From NCBI RefSeq assembly GCF_045862395.1, contig NZ_AP023087.1:744001-808000 (forward strand): 64,000 bases of DNA, given 5' to 3'. The position numbers and the translations under genes were made by a program. The notes beneath the pieces were generated by a model, which was given only the letters and a program-made list of their open reading frames with translations, ran no database searches and was not told where the DNA came from. This DNA is from Marinicellulosiphila megalodicopiae (GTDB lineage Bacteria > Pseudomonadota > Gammaproteobacteria > Pseudomonadales > Natronospirillaceae). Shown here piece by piece: positions 46,681 to 60,574 of this stretch (positions are counted from its first letter, which is position 1; every line of letters starts with the position of its first letter).

Positions 46681-47240
46681 GTGGGAAAGTTAGTGAGTCG
46701 CGAAAAAATCTACCGCGCCCTAGGAAATTTGTTCCAGATATTGCTCTAATATCTACTTTCTGTAGGGTTGTCTCTTATGCTCATATGAAGTGTGAGATGA
46801 TGATTGTCTAATTTTAATAAGTATGAATTGTGTTTAATAAAGAGATGTTAGTGTGCATGATTTTTTTATAATTTATCATTGACTTAAAAGTATATTTTGA
46901 TGCGTTGTTAATTGTATGAAAAATAATTTCGTAGAAACGATTGGTAATGCCATTTAATATATAATTAGAGAATATCTACAAAACCAATTAATTGAATTAG
47001 ATAGTAAAGCGAGTAATGCTGACCAACTCGGTTTTTTTAAATTCATTTACTTTTGAATGATATTGTTATTGCAACGTTTCTATATTTATTAATTTTTTTT
47101 AATTTAATATGTGTTCTAAATAATAAAATATTCACGATTTTTTTAATCATCATTTGTATGTACTTAATGCATAATGTGTTATTGCTTTTGATCTGTATAG
47201 TTGCATATTTTGTAAAATTGTAATTTAGGTGAGGCTTGTT
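46681..47240. other. 560-bp AT-rich gap without recognisable gene
   Basis: The segment holds only short frames with frequent stops on both strands. A stretch near 46917-47000 has a few codons with coding-like character but is interrupted; no RNA gene, terminator or repeat is evident. Confidence 0.5.
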
Positions 47241-48584
47241 TTATGTTGGATCAATTGGAATGGTGATTTTATAGTGTAATCCACCACCTTCTTGGTTAGT
47301 TGCCTCAATAAATCCATTCATTCTTTGTACAATTAAATTGTAGATAATGAAAGTACCAAGTCCTAAACCTTTTTTGCTTTGAGTTTGTGAAAATGGATCA
47401 TATAAATTTTCTAAATTAGTTGAGTCTCCTTTTCCGTTATCTGAATATTGAATGATCAATCTTTTGTTATTTCTGTCGGTTGTGATGAGTATTTTTATAA
47501 TGCCAGTGTCAAGCCCTGGAAATCCATGCTGTAAAGAATTCGTTACAAGCTGATTAAAGACTTGAGTTAATAAACTTATTTGTAATTTTGCTTTTACTTC
47601 AGTTTCGCTTACAACTATAAATTCGTGTTGAAGCGCTTTGTTTACTTGTTTTATGTTGTCTATTAAATCAGGTATAACGGTATCGATTTCAACTTCTCTA
47701 ATGGAATCATCTGTTTGATTAGATGCAATGGTTTGGAATTGACCTAATAAGCGAGAAGCTTTACTTTGGTTTTTATTTATTTTATTAAATAAAGTTCCTA
47801 CAGATTGATGAAAATCTCGCATGTCGCTATCACTTAAATTTCCTTCTAGTTGTTTGGTAAAGAAACTGTCCACTATCGTTTTGAATTCTGTTGTTGCATT
47901 TAATGAGTCTGTCAAAGGGTCTGCTAATTCTTCCGAAATGCCTTGCACTAATCTTCCTAACGCTGACAGTTTTTCACTTTCTATGATTTGATCTTGTGCA
48001 TAAGAAAGTTTTTCCATTGTTTTTTCTAAAAATGAATTTTGATTTTCTAAATCTAAATTTATTTCAGAAAATTGTTTTTGGGATTGAATGCGCACTAGTA
48101 ACTGGCTAACGATTGCACCAAACAATTTTAAGGTTTCGAGTAATTCATCAGTAATGGGTTTTTGCGAAATTAAATTATCTGAAAATATCCATCCCTGACA
48201 TTCATTTTTATGAAAAATAACTATGCTTGCATGCCATCCTTTTCCTACACATTCTGTTCCGTCGTATAATTTTCGGTCTTCTTGAACATCAATGATGCCT
48301 TTGTATTTATCAGCATCCATTTGAATACGATGGTCATAGCTTATTTCAATGCTTAAATCTTCTTCGTTTCTTAATACGCCATCACGATCTGTGCCCCAAG
48401 TGCCTTTTAGTTTGTCATTTTGCTTGTCATATAAAAGCACCCCTAATCGATCAAAGCCTAAATTATTTAAGGCGTAGTCAATAGCTAAATAAGACAATTG
48501 CGAGATGTCGCCCGCATAAGAAAGTTGCGTGGTGAGTTCATAAAATTTTGTTATTTTGTCGTTGTTTTTTTTGAATCCGAACAT
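47241..48584 (-). CDS. Histidine-kinase-like protein lacking the phospho-acceptor His
   Basis: This 447-residue soluble protein has the same GAF-like sensor as the kinase at 1213 (GTWGTD at 61-66; GKGWHASIVIF...GWIFSDN). In the DHp helix, GISEELADP stands where GLAHEINNP would be: Glu218 replaces the phospho-acceptor His. The HATPase domain looks intact, with Asn349 in the N-box (NQLVTNSLQH), G1 DNGKG (382-386) and G2 GLGLG (406-410). It could therefore bind ATP but not autophosphorylate in the usual way; a regulator of other kinases is the likeliest role. There is no frameshift or nearby stop. Confidence 0.83.
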   Translation of the reverse strand: MFGFKKNNDKITKFYELTTQLSYAGDISQLSYLAIDYALNNLGFDRLGVLLYDKQNDKLKGTWGTDRDGVLRNEEDLSIEISYDHRIQMDADKYKGIIDVQEDRKLYDGTECVGKGWHASIVIFHKNECQGWIFSDNLISQKPITDELLETLKLFGAIVSQLLVRIQSQKQFSEINLDLENQNSFLEKTMEKLSYAQDQIIESEKLSALGRLVQGISEELADPLTDSLNATTEFKTIVDSFFTKQLEGNLSDSDMRDFHQSVGTLFNKINKNQSKASRLLGQFQTIASNQTDDSIREVEIDTVIPDLIDNIKQVNKALQHEFIVVSETEVKAKLQISLLTQVFNQLVTNSLQHGFPGLDTGIIKILITTDRNNKRLIIQYSDNGKGDSTNLENLYDPFSQTQSKKGLGLGTFIIYNLIVQRMNGFIEATNQEGGGLHYKITIPIDPT

Positions 48585-48750
48585 ATTTCATTTTACCTAT
48601 TACAATATCGCTTCTGGTGTTGTATTGCACCTGTGTAAATACTCATAGTAGTGATGGTATTTAAAAAATATGAGTGTTTAAGTCATGTATGGCTTCATAA
48701 TTTTTTATGGTCTTTATTTTACTATAGCTATTATTTATCAAATATTTATT

Positions 48751-48790
48751 AATCAATGTGATGTTTTGTTAACGTCACATTGATTTTTTA
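48751..48790. terminator. Stem-loop terminator after the MshQ-like gene
   Basis: AATCAATGTGA and TCACATTGATT form an 11-bp perfect stem about 13-loop bases apart, followed by a T run on the plus strand. It lies just beyond the MshQ-like stop on the minus strand, where the flanking run is weaker. Confidence 0.6.
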
Positions 48791-48798
48791 GTGAAGTA

Positions 48799-51700
48799 CT
48801 ATCTATATTGATCTTGAGTATAAATAATGGAGTCCTGATTGTTGTTGATTCCAAAATCAATTGTGGATGTTGGTGAATCGACACCTATGCCTAAGTAATC
48901 AAATTGCAAGTAGGATGGGACATTGAGTTTAACTTGTAAGCGGCCTGTGTTGTTTTCACCAGGGCCATCAATAGTGGCATTTGCTTCTCCTGATGTTACT
49001 CCAGAAAAACTATGAGGCGCTGCAAACGTATTTTGATAAGTTGCGTCACACCAAGTCCCAGACTGTTCCGTACAGGATAAAAATTCAAAATCAGTAAGAT
49101 TAAATATGCTGCAACTATCACTGGTTATCGTGTAAAAATCCGTTAAATTATTTTGAGTAGCCCATATTTTTAGCTTAACAGGTAAGGTTGCATCCATTAA
49201 TTCTGATTTAATTTGGTTTTGTAAAAATACTACGCCATAAATAATGGTAGCTCCGGTAATATCGTTGGACTCGAAATTTGAACATCCAGAGCCTGTATCA
49301 AAACAAACATCATCAGAGTCCGTTAATAGGGCGCTTGAAACCTGTGCGTATAATTCTGCAGAAAAAGGTAAATCGCTTGTTAATGGTGAACTGTTTGATT
49401 TTGGAAACTCAATGGAGTCGACTTCAATTGAAATAACCCAATCACCGTCAAAATTGGTTTCATCTGAAATAGAAGGTGCAAGCCATGAAATATTTGGAGC
49501 GGTACCCAGTGTGCTAGTGGTGGCGGTCCTGTTTAATGTGGGTAAAAAACTTGCAGTGTCAAATTTATTAAAATCCCCTGCGTAATTTAATACAGGTAAG
49601 CCAGAAGCGTTTAATGCGTTAAACGTAAAATCTAATGTTGTATCTAAAGCTAATTCTTGTCCTTGATAAGTAATGCCGCAAGCATTAAATCCGTCAACTA
49701 AATTGACAGCGTTTAAACTGACGCTGAAATGATCTGGAATGAATCGGCCCACAGTATTTAAAGTGGTTAATGCATCCACGCCACTGTTTAAAAATCCGTT
49801 GTTAGTAATTTGTGCGCTTAATGACACAATACCTGCTTCTGAATAACTTAAAACATAATCATGACTATTACTTGAATAATCGCTGCTTGAAGTTGTGCCA
49901 GATAATGTTCCAGTGACTCCGCCTGCAGGTAGCAAATTTGAAACCGTAATTTCTATGGCTTCATTGGTTGAATTAAAATTGGGGATCACATCGTTATCAC
50001 TTAGGTCTGCGCCTACATCAACTATTCCGTCATTGTTGATATCATCTGCGCTGTCCCATAAAACGGGTGTGACAGTAAGGGTAAAGTTTTCATCTACAGC
50101 TTTAAAAATAGAGCCATTGGCATCTGCAGCTAAGCTATTTGCTGCATCTGCATCGTTAGCAACATCCATAGCCAAGGCAAATGGGCGTAAAGTTATAGTG
50201 GGTGATTGACCTTCAATTCTTAATGGTGCACCAAATTTATCATTTTTATATTGTGAAATTTCGTCCAATACATAAAATTCAAATTGGCCAACATCATCAT
50301 TAGTCAATGTGATATTGGCAATACCATTAACAAAGTTAAAAGTCTCATTAAATGAGTTTGGCTCATTACTTTTTAGCTTCACATTGTTTAATTTAGGTGC
50401 GTTATTTCCCGTTAATAAAACAATAGGGTCGTACCAAGATTTGATTTGTACTTGATTGTAATCTGTTGCAATACCACATTGATTACTACTTGCATCCGTT
50501 AATATCAGGGTAACTTTCACACCCAATGGTTTGCCTGCAATTTGTAATGCATCAGGCTCTACTAAAAATACGTTATCGGCAAAACTAATATCGCTGCTGT
50601 CGGTACTAACTGATGCTGCACTGTCTTCAACAGTAATGATGCTGGTATCTGCGTGGGTGTTTTCTAAATCAAGGACAATCTCTCCTAGATCGGAGGCGAC
50701 AAATGTGTAACTAGCAAGGCCATCATCATCGGTGCTGTCAGTAAGTGTTCCGTCAGCATTATTAATGCTCCAGGTTCCGTGTGCGCTTGAAACACTTAAA
50801 TCAATGCTGCCAACATAATCGGTAATTATCGCATTGGATGCATCAAGTGCTCTGATAGTAATTTCGCTGGCAAACCCCGGACAAGTCGACCCTGTGGGTG
50901 CAAAGCTGATATTAAAGTGATCAATGCTTGGTGCACCGCCACCTCCAGTTAAAGTACAGATATCAGTAAAACTCGGAGAGGTAGGTGCTAATAATGGGTC
51001 TCTATAATTTAATGTGACGGTACTTGATGTCCATATTTCATCTGCGGCAATACTGCCCCAAAATTCATTAGTAGATTGAGATTCGAATTTTCCTTGCACA
51101 TACATGTAACCCGAAAATGTTGAACCGCTATTAAAAAATACACCATTATAAAAAACAAAAATTAATTTACCTGTATCACCTTCAAGTCCACTTGGTGAAT
51201 TAAAATCAGCGTAAGATTGAATATAGGCGTAATTTTTTACAAATATTCTTACTGTGCCGCTTCCAATAACATTAAATGCCATGTTTGAAGTGGTGGCTAG
51301 AGTTTCGACATAATAATCACCAGCGGCGAAATTAACGGTACCACGATCCCCAAATGTTAAGGATTCAATTTTGTAAACACCACCTGAGGGTGCAGCCATA
51401 TCTAATTGCCCTTCAGAGTCCATTCCAATGCTTTTAATATCAGTAACAGAGCCGTCAAAACTCATTTGCGACTGATAAGCGACGTAATAATCAGCACCAC
51501 CAGTTTGGGTTTGAAAAGTAGGTAAGGTAAAAGGAGTAAAAGGAGAACCCGTTGCTGAGCAAAAATCAGAGTCACAAGTTTTTGGGGATTGATAGGCGTT
51601 ATAAATGATTGAGCTGCCATTTAATGTAGTGTCAGGATTGTTATAGATTACACTTTGGTAGCCGATTTCTATGGTGCCATTATTACTGGATGCACCGACT

Positions 51701-51831
51701 GCATCTGTAAAAACATCATTACAGCTATCAGAGGCATCAGCCCAAGCAATTGATGTACTTATAAAACCTAAAATCAATAGGCTGAATAATTGTATACTTT
51801 TTGAAAAATGCCTCACTTGGTTTTTGAACAT
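48799..51831 (-). CDS. MshQ-like DUF6701 surface protein
   Basis: This 1010-residue secreted protein has a signal peptide (ending SIAWA), a jelly-roll/concanavalin-type or pilus-tip-like N-terminal region (~35-280), Ig-like filler domains (one clear at ~300-410) and the DUF6701 region typical of MSHA biogenesis protein MshQ, closing near LDFGINNNQDSIIYTQDQ. MshQ proteins are tied to the MSHA type IV pilus and adhesion. No other msh genes are in the window, so this copy stands alone and may be an independent adhesin. Confidence 0.8.
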   Translation of the reverse strand: MFKNQVRHFSKSIQLFSLLILGFISTSIAWADASDSCNDVFTDAVGASSNNGTIEIGYQSVIYNNPDTTLNGSSIIYNAYQSPKTCDSDFCSATGSPFTPFTLPTFQTQTGGADYYVAYQSQMSFDGSVTDIKSIGMDSEGQLDMAAPSGGVYKIESLTFGDRGTVNFAAGDYYVETLATTSNMAFNVIGSGTVRIFVKNYAYIQSYADFNSPSGLEGDTGKLIFVFYNGVFFNSGSTFSGYMYVQGKFESQSTNEFWGSIAADEIWTSSTVTLNYRDPLLAPTSPSFTDICTLTGGGGAPSIDHFNISFAPTGSTCPGFASEITIRALDASNAIITDYVGSIDLSVSSAHGTWSINNADGTLTDSTDDDGLASYTFVASDLGEIVLDLENTHADTSIITVEDSAASVSTDSSDISFADNVFLVEPDALQIAGKPLGVKVTLILTDASSNQCGIATDYNQVQIKSWYDPIVLLTGNNAPKLNNVKLKSNEPNSFNETFNFVNGIANITLTNDDVGQFEFYVLDEISQYKNDKFGAPLRIEGQSPTITLRPFALAMDVANDADAANSLAADANGSIFKAVDENFTLTVTPVLWDSADDINNDGIVDVGADLSDNDVIPNFNSTNEAIEITVSNLLPAGGVTGTLSGTTSSSDYSSNSHDYVLSYSEAGIVSLSAQITNNGFLNSGVDALTTLNTVGRFIPDHFSVSLNAVNLVDGFNACGITYQGQELALDTTLDFTFNALNASGLPVLNYAGDFNKFDTASFLPTLNRTATTSTLGTAPNISWLAPSISDETNFDGDWVISIEVDSIEFPKSNSSPLTSDLPFSAELYAQVSSALLTDSDDVCFDTGSGCSNFESNDITGATIIYGVVFLQNQIKSELMDATLPVKLKIWATQNNLTDFYTITSDSCSIFNLTDFEFLSCTEQSGTWCDATYQNTFAAPHSFSGVTSGEANATIDGPGENNTGRLQVKLNVPSYLQFDYLGIGVDSPTSTIDFGINNNQDSIIYTQDQYR

Positions 51832-52053
51832 ATATAACTCGAAATTCGACCGATGTATGTTAAAGGTAGTATCAACATGTTTAATTCGTTGTAAATTTTT
51901 GTGTGTTTTGCGTAACCGTTGATTGATGACTCAGCATTTGATTTGATTTGATTAAATAAGGGAGGATGCTTTTTTAATGTGCTTAACACGGGTTAATGCT
52001 TTTGAATGCTGTTCGTTTAGTATTGAGTCATTATCAATTTATTAGGGTGTATT

Positions 52054-52812
52054 ATGAATGCAATCAAAGAATCAACTAGATTAGTTGATAAAACAATTCT
52101 AATTACTGGTGGCAGCGAAGGGGTTGGGTTCGCTTTAGCTAAAATATTATGTGAACAAAATACAGTGATAATTTGTGCAAGGAATGAGGTGAAATTGAAT
52201 CGTGCTAAAAAAATGTGCCCAAAATTAATTATATATTGCTGTGATATTACGGATACAGTGCAGCGTAAAAAAATGTTAAATCATGTTATTAATGAGCACC
52301 CTTCATTTGACTGTTTGATTAACAATGCTGGTGCAAAGCATGTTACGCAGTTACTCGATCCTATTAATTTAGTGGAATCCATGCATCAGGATATGCTATT
52401 AAATTTTACAGCACCGGTTATGTTGTGTTCTGAAATATTGGACTATTTCAAAAAACGACCTCATGCCATGATAATCAATATCACAACTGGATTGGTGTAT
52501 TTACCAAAGGCTCAGCAAGCATTTTATAGTGCTGCTAAAGCAGCGCTTCATTCTTATACACAAAGTTTGCAGTGGGAGTGTGCCTTACTTAAAGTTGATG
52601 TAATAGAAGTTTTATTGCCTTTGATTAATACGCAATTTCATAAAGGCAGCTTGCCAGATAATATTTCCCCAATGTCGGCTTCACAGGCGGCAAAGCAAAT
52701 AGTTTACCGTGTAAAAAAAGGGAACAAGACTATTCACATCGGCAAGTCGATTCTAGCAAAATGGCTGAGTATTATAGCCCCTTTGACAGGTATGAAAATT
52801 ATAAATAAATAA
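52054..52812 (+). CDS. Short-chain dehydrogenase/reductase (SDR)
   Basis: This 252-residue classical SDR has the NAD(P)-binding motif TGGSEGVG, the NNAG motif (INNAGAKHV), and a catalytic Tyr/Lys pair in YSAAKAA. Similar SDRs include DltE-like oxidoreductases with short substrate loops. There are no membrane segments apart from a hydrophobic C-terminal stretch. The substrate is unknown. It lies 89 bp before the cytochrome gene and may be in the same transcript. Confidence 0.87.
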   Translation: MNAIKESTRLVDKTILITGGSEGVGFALAKILCEQNTVIICARNEVKLNRAKKMCPKLIIYCCDITDTVQRKKMLNHVINEHPSFDCLINNAGAKHVTQLLDPINLVESMHQDMLLNFTAPVMLCSEILDYFKKRPHAMIINITTGLVYLPKAQQAFYSAAKAALHSYTQSLQWECALLKVDVIEVLLPLINTQFHKGSLPDNISPMSASQAAKQIVYRVKKGNKTIHIGKSILAKWLSIIAPLTGMKIINK

Positions 52813-52901
52813 CTGGTTATCAATGAAGTGTGTGGGGTATGTTTGAGTTTTATACATAAATTATCGTTACAATGGTGTTGTATTATAAATGAGTATAAAA
52901 A

Positions 52902-53429
52902 ATGAGATTAACCAAGCTAACTTTAGTATCAGTTCTAAGTTATATAGTTGCTTCTTTATGTAGTGCTCAACCAAGCGAGTTAAATACTGAATTGCAAACT
53001 AAGTATAAACAGTATCAGTCAACTTTGGCTGCAAAAAAAGCAAAAGATCTGTTCCAAGTGCCTGATGTTATACATCAAAATAAGCAAACTCAGCGTTGGT
53101 ATGGCATTGAGCGAATTGATAAAGGTAAAGCTATTTATAATCAATTATGTATCGGTTGCCATTTGAAAGATGGGATAGGTACTGAAAATTGGCAAGAATC
53201 GTTGGATGAGGGTGGGTATCCACCACCTCCATTAAATGGCACTGCTCATACTTGGCATCATCCATTGGGTCAATTACATGAAGTAATAAAGTATGGGCTT
53301 ATTGAATACGGCTCTTCAATGCCTGCTTGGGGAGCTGTTTTAAGTGATGATCAAATTTTGGATTTGATTGCATCTTTTCAATCTTATTGGAGCGATGAGA
53401 CTTATCAAAGTTGGCTGGAGCGTCATTAA
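52902..53429 (+). CDS. Periplasmic c-type cytochrome
   Basis: This 175-residue protein has a signal peptide ending near LCSAQ, the haem motif CIGCH, and a distal Met in SSMPAWG, the class I cytochrome c pattern with two ligands. A tail with DLIASFQSYW forms the last helix. It carries single-electron traffic in the periplasm; its partner is unknown. The upstream neighbour is an SDR gene. The 430 bp after it lead into the rRNA promoter. Confidence 0.85.
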   Translation: MRLTKLTLVSVLSYIVASLCSAQPSELNTELQTKYKQYQSTLAAKKAKDLFQVPDVIHQNKQTQRWYGIERIDKGKAIYNQLCIGCHLKDGIGTENWQESLDEGGYPPPPLNGTAHTWHHPLGQLHEVIKYGLIEYGSSMPAWGAVLSDDQILDLIASFQSYWSDETYQSWLERH

Positions 53430-53611
53430 AATTGCTCAGCTTAAAATTCTTCTAAATAAAATCAAATAAAGGTTGCACTCAAATCTAAAGCGCGTATTAT
53501 TCGCCTCCCTGCTGACACAGAGGGGAATCAAAGCGAAGAACAAAGCGTTCTAAGTCCTTGATTCAGTTAGTAATTTTTAAAATCTAATTCAAAATTAAAT
53601 TTTAAAAAAGA

Positions 53612-53639
53612 TTGACAAAGGTTCGCAGCTCTATATAAT
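53612..53639 (+). promoter_or_regulatory. rRNA operon promoter
   Basis: TTGACA (53612-53617) and TATAAT (53634-53639) are 16 bp apart, preceded by an AT-rich UP-element-like tract and followed by a GCGCGCC discriminator, the layout of a stringently controlled rRNA P1 promoter. Confidence 0.85.
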
Positions 53640-53681
53640 GCGCGCCTCGCTTAACGGCTCCAAGTGAACAGTTAAGCAAAC

Positions 53682-53692
53682 GTTCTTTAACA
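53682..53692 (+). promoter_or_regulatory. boxA antitermination site in rRNA leader
   Basis: GTTCTTTAACA matches boxA (TGCTCTTTAACA), bound by the Nus complex during rRNA transcription. A second boxA-like TGTTCTTTAAA lies in the 16S-23S spacer at 55494. Confidence 0.7.
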
Positions 53693-53862
53693 AACAAAAA
53701 AACAATTTGTGTGGGCACTGGTTGAAGTCGAATAGCCGCTCCGCATTTACTAAGGTCTAGTATCTTGTGGATGTGAGAGAGGCACAAAAAATTTGACTCA
53801 ATTAGAGCTTGCATAGTGAATTTTATTTACAGTAGTTTTAATAATAATGAGTATCTAGATAT

Positions 53863-55402
<1,540 letters not shown>

Positions 55403-55774
55403 AACGATAAGACTTTGATCAGTGTTCACACAAATTGTTTTTTAGATTTTTTGACATAGCTTGGCTAATTTAGTCAGGCTGTATAAAAAATCATGTTCTT
55501 TAAAAATTTGGAAAATGAAAATAAGTTTTATGTATTGAAAGACTGTAAGCGCCATTTATGACACTTACATGAAACAATTATTTAAAAACTGAGTTTATAT
55601 ACAAGCGTTGTGCGAAAAAATATCGTTATAAAATGTAATAAATGAAAAAGAGAGATTGAGCGAAAGCTCAAAACCTTGAGTATCACCAAGAACATTATTG
55701 GCTTTGTGCATATAACCTAAGTCTTGTTGATCCAATCGTAAGATTGAGTCAATGCAGACTGTTTAGGGTTATAT
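55403..55774 (+). other. 16S-23S spacer without tRNA
   Basis: The 372-bp spacer has no tRNA cloverleaf. It holds a boxA-like TGTTCTTTAAA (55494), a TTGAGC-GAAA-GCTCAA hairpin near 55655, and the 5' arm of the 23S processing stem (GGTTATATGGTCAAG), which pairs with CTTGACCATATAACGCC after the 23S. Confidence 0.8.
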
Positions 55775-58677
<2,903 letters not shown>

Positions 58678-59008
58678 TAACGCCTAAGCTGTTTACTAAA
58701 ATCGTTCCATACGATTTTGAGTATTTCCTCCATCCGTGGAGGGCATACAGACTTAGCGTTATATGAGCTAAATTGTAGAGATACAATGAAGCGAATGAAG
58801 CTAAGAAAGATATTTTAAGCACGAAGTTTGTGTGTAAACGAAGAGATAGATACTGTATAATGAGCGACGTAAGTTACTTAAAGTACAGACATAGAACTTA
58901 AACTTATTTTCCGAATTTGGATGAAGGTTGCATATTGAGATGAAGGTTAAATACGAAAGTGTTTAATAATAGTCAAAATAGCTAAGACAACTGAAAGCCA
59001 TAAAGAAT
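58678..59008 (+). other. 23S-5S spacer
   Basis: This 331-bp spacer has no tRNA. Its first part completes the 23S processing stem (CATATAACGCC; AGACTTAGCGTTATAT), and a CCTCCATCCGTGGAGG hairpin lies near 58729. Confidence 0.7.
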
Positions 59009-59126
59009 TGTTTGACGACCATAGAGCATTGGTACCACCTGACCCCATCCCGAACTCAGAAGTGAAACGATGCATCGCCGATGGTAGTGTGGGGGTTCCC
59101 ATGTGAGAGTAGGTCATTGTCAAACG
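59009..59126 (+). rRNA. rrf: 5S ribosomal RNA
   Basis: TGTTTGACGACC pairs with GTCAAACG at the ends. The interior ACCACCTGACCCCATCCCGA, GAACTCAGAAGTGAAACG and CGCCGATGGTAGTGTGGGG are typical 5S sequence, total ~118 bases. Confidence 0.95.
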
Positions 59127-59141
59127 CCAAATAGTGAAGAG

Positions 59142-59172
59142 CCCCGTTAGGATTATCCTGACGGGGTTTTTT
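59142..59172 (+). terminator. rRNA operon terminator
   Basis: CCCCGTTAGG and CCTGACGGGG form a stem followed by six T. A near-identical terminator recurs at 59346. Confidence 0.9.
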
Positions 59173-59215
59173 ATTGCCTGTAGGAAAGTGAAATGATTAA
59201 ATATAAGCATGAAAG

Positions 59216-59244
59216 TTGGTATTTTATGAGTTTAACCGTATTAT
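59216..59244 (+). promoter_or_regulatory. Candidate promoter of small RNA
   Basis: TTGGTA (59216-59221) and TATTAT (59239-59244) are separated by 17 bp and would start transcription near 59251, just before the structured element. Confidence 0.4.
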
Positions 59245-59250
59245 TCGTCC

Positions 59251-59375
59251 CTGAATAAATTAGAAGCTTGGTAAACAAGACAGCGGAAGGCAACCTTCCT
59301 GGCTTGTTTAGTCGCAAGACAGGCTCCAAGCCCGAACATGAAGAGCCCCGTCAGGTTATCCTGGTGGGGTTTTTT
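59251..59375 (+). ncRNA. Candidate structured small RNA
   Basis: Between a sigma70-like promoter and a terminator lies a compact folded element: GCTTGG (59266) pairs with CCAAGC (59326-59331) and encloses a perfect 8-bp stem TAAACAAG/CTTGTTTA carrying a GGAAGG-CAA-CCTTCC hairpin, and a GTC-GCAA-GAC hairpin with a GNRA loop. This makes a three-way junction. It fits no tRNA, 5S or other RNA I know. Its terminator copies the rRNA one, so it may have arisen by duplication at the end of the operon. Confidence 0.5.
59346..59375 (+). terminator. Second copy of rRNA-type terminator
   Basis: CCCCGTCAGG/CCTGGTGGGG stem and T run, with GAAGAG before and ATTGCCTG after, almost the same as the terminator at 59142. 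It ends the candidate small RNA. Confidence 0.88.
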
Positions 59376-59499
59376 ATTGCCTGCAAAAAAATAACGAATA
59401 AACTATAAAGAAGTAAAATTAAAAAAGCTGTAAGTCGCAGATTAGTTAATTAAAGCAGTAAGTTTTGGTGTGAGAAATGGATTAACAGATAAGGAGCGT

Positions 59500-59527
59500 T
59501 TGAAATTAAATGCCTCTTTCGAGGCAT
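59500..59527 (-). terminator. Possible terminator of the aminopeptidase gene
   Basis: ATGCCTC-TTTC-GAGGCAT is a perfect 7-bp hairpin 8 bp past the stop; on the minus strand it is followed by TTTAATTTC, a weak T run. Confidence 0.55.
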
Positions 59528-59535
59528 CTTAAATA

Positions 59536-60501
59536 TTAGGCTTTAGAGTCTTGCTTCCCTAACTGCTTCGCCATATTTACGCACGCTTTAAGAAGAGCAT
59601 CCCTAATACTAGGTTCAAATGCAGAGTGACCCGCTTCCCTTATAATATCTAATTCACAATTATCCCAATGTTTATATAATTCAGTAGCATTATCTAAAGG
59701 GCATACCATATCATATCTTCCATGAACGATCACAGCAGGAATATGAGCTATTTTACTCATATTATTGATGATTTGATTCTCTTCAATAAAGCAATAATTT
59801 AAAAAGAAATGAACCGAAATTAATGCCATGGGTAACGCAATTCTTGGGTCTAAAAGACCAGTAATTGTTTCTTTACTAGGTTTTAACGTTGAACACGAGC
59901 CTTCCCAATTGACCCATGCTCTGGCTGCAGCCATTCTTTGAATCTCGTTTTTACTTGTTAGTTGTTCATAATATGCTTCCAGTAAGCCAGCTCCTGTTCT
60001 TCCGTTTACATGGTCTGTAAAAAGCTGCCATTGATCTGGAAATATTCGACTAGCACCTTCGTCGTATAACCATTTATATTCTTGTTCCCTTGCTAAAAAC
60101 ACACCTCGTAATATTAAACCTAATACATTGTTAGGGTACTTCTGTGAATATACCAAACTTAAAGTTGTTCCCCACGACCCCCCAAATAACATCCATTTAT
60201 CAATATTTAAGTGAGTACGAATATCCTCCATATCTTGGATCAAGTTATTCATAGAGTTATGCTCAAGAAGTGCATGTGGTCTAGATTGTCCACATCCCCT
60301 TTGGTCAAACATGATTATATGATAATCATTAGGGTTGAAAAAAGATCTTAATTTTGCATTACTTCCACCGCCAGGACCACCATGTACTACGCAAACAGGA
60401 ATGCCGTTTGGGTTACCTGATTGTTCAAAATATATTCTATGACCTTGTCTTTCAAAAGTGTGTTCTGAAAAGGGTTTTATATCAGCAAATAAACTGTGCA
60501 T
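59536..60501 (-). CDS. pip: Prolyl aminopeptidase
   Basis: This 321-residue alpha/beta-hydrolase has the oxyanion motif HGGPGGGS, the nucleophile Ser109 in GGSWG, an Asp in GRYDMVCP and a His in REAGHS, plus the family motif DQRGCGQS. It releases N-terminal proline from peptides in the cytoplasm; there is no signal peptide. Length matches the family. It is 73 bp from the LdtD-type gene on the same strand. Confidence 0.94.
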   Translation of the reverse strand: MHSLFADIKPFSEHTFERQGHRIYFEQSGNPNGIPVCVVHGGPGGGSNAKLRSFFNPNDYHIIMFDQRGCGQSRPHALLEHNSMNNLIQDMEDIRTHLNIDKWMLFGGSWGTTLSLVYSQKYPNNVLGLILRGVFLAREQEYKWLYDEGASRIFPDQWQLFTDHVNGRTGAGLLEAYYEQLTSKNEIQRMAAARAWVNWEGSCSTLKPSKETITGLLDPRIALPMALISVHFFLNYCFIEENQIINNMSKIAHIPAVIVHGRYDMVCPLDNATELYKHWDNCELDIIREAGHSAFEPSIRDALLKACVNMAKQLGKQDSKA

Positions 60502-60574
60502 ATCGATCTCAATTGATAAAAATAGCTATTCAAGTAAAGCAATAAAACTGAAGAAATTCCAGTATTAAACAATA

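Noticed and set aside
59262..59337. tRNA gene after the 5S
   Set aside because: The fold lacks D-, anticodon- and T-arm sequence landmarks and a CCA-type acceptor, so it is treated as an unknown RNA.
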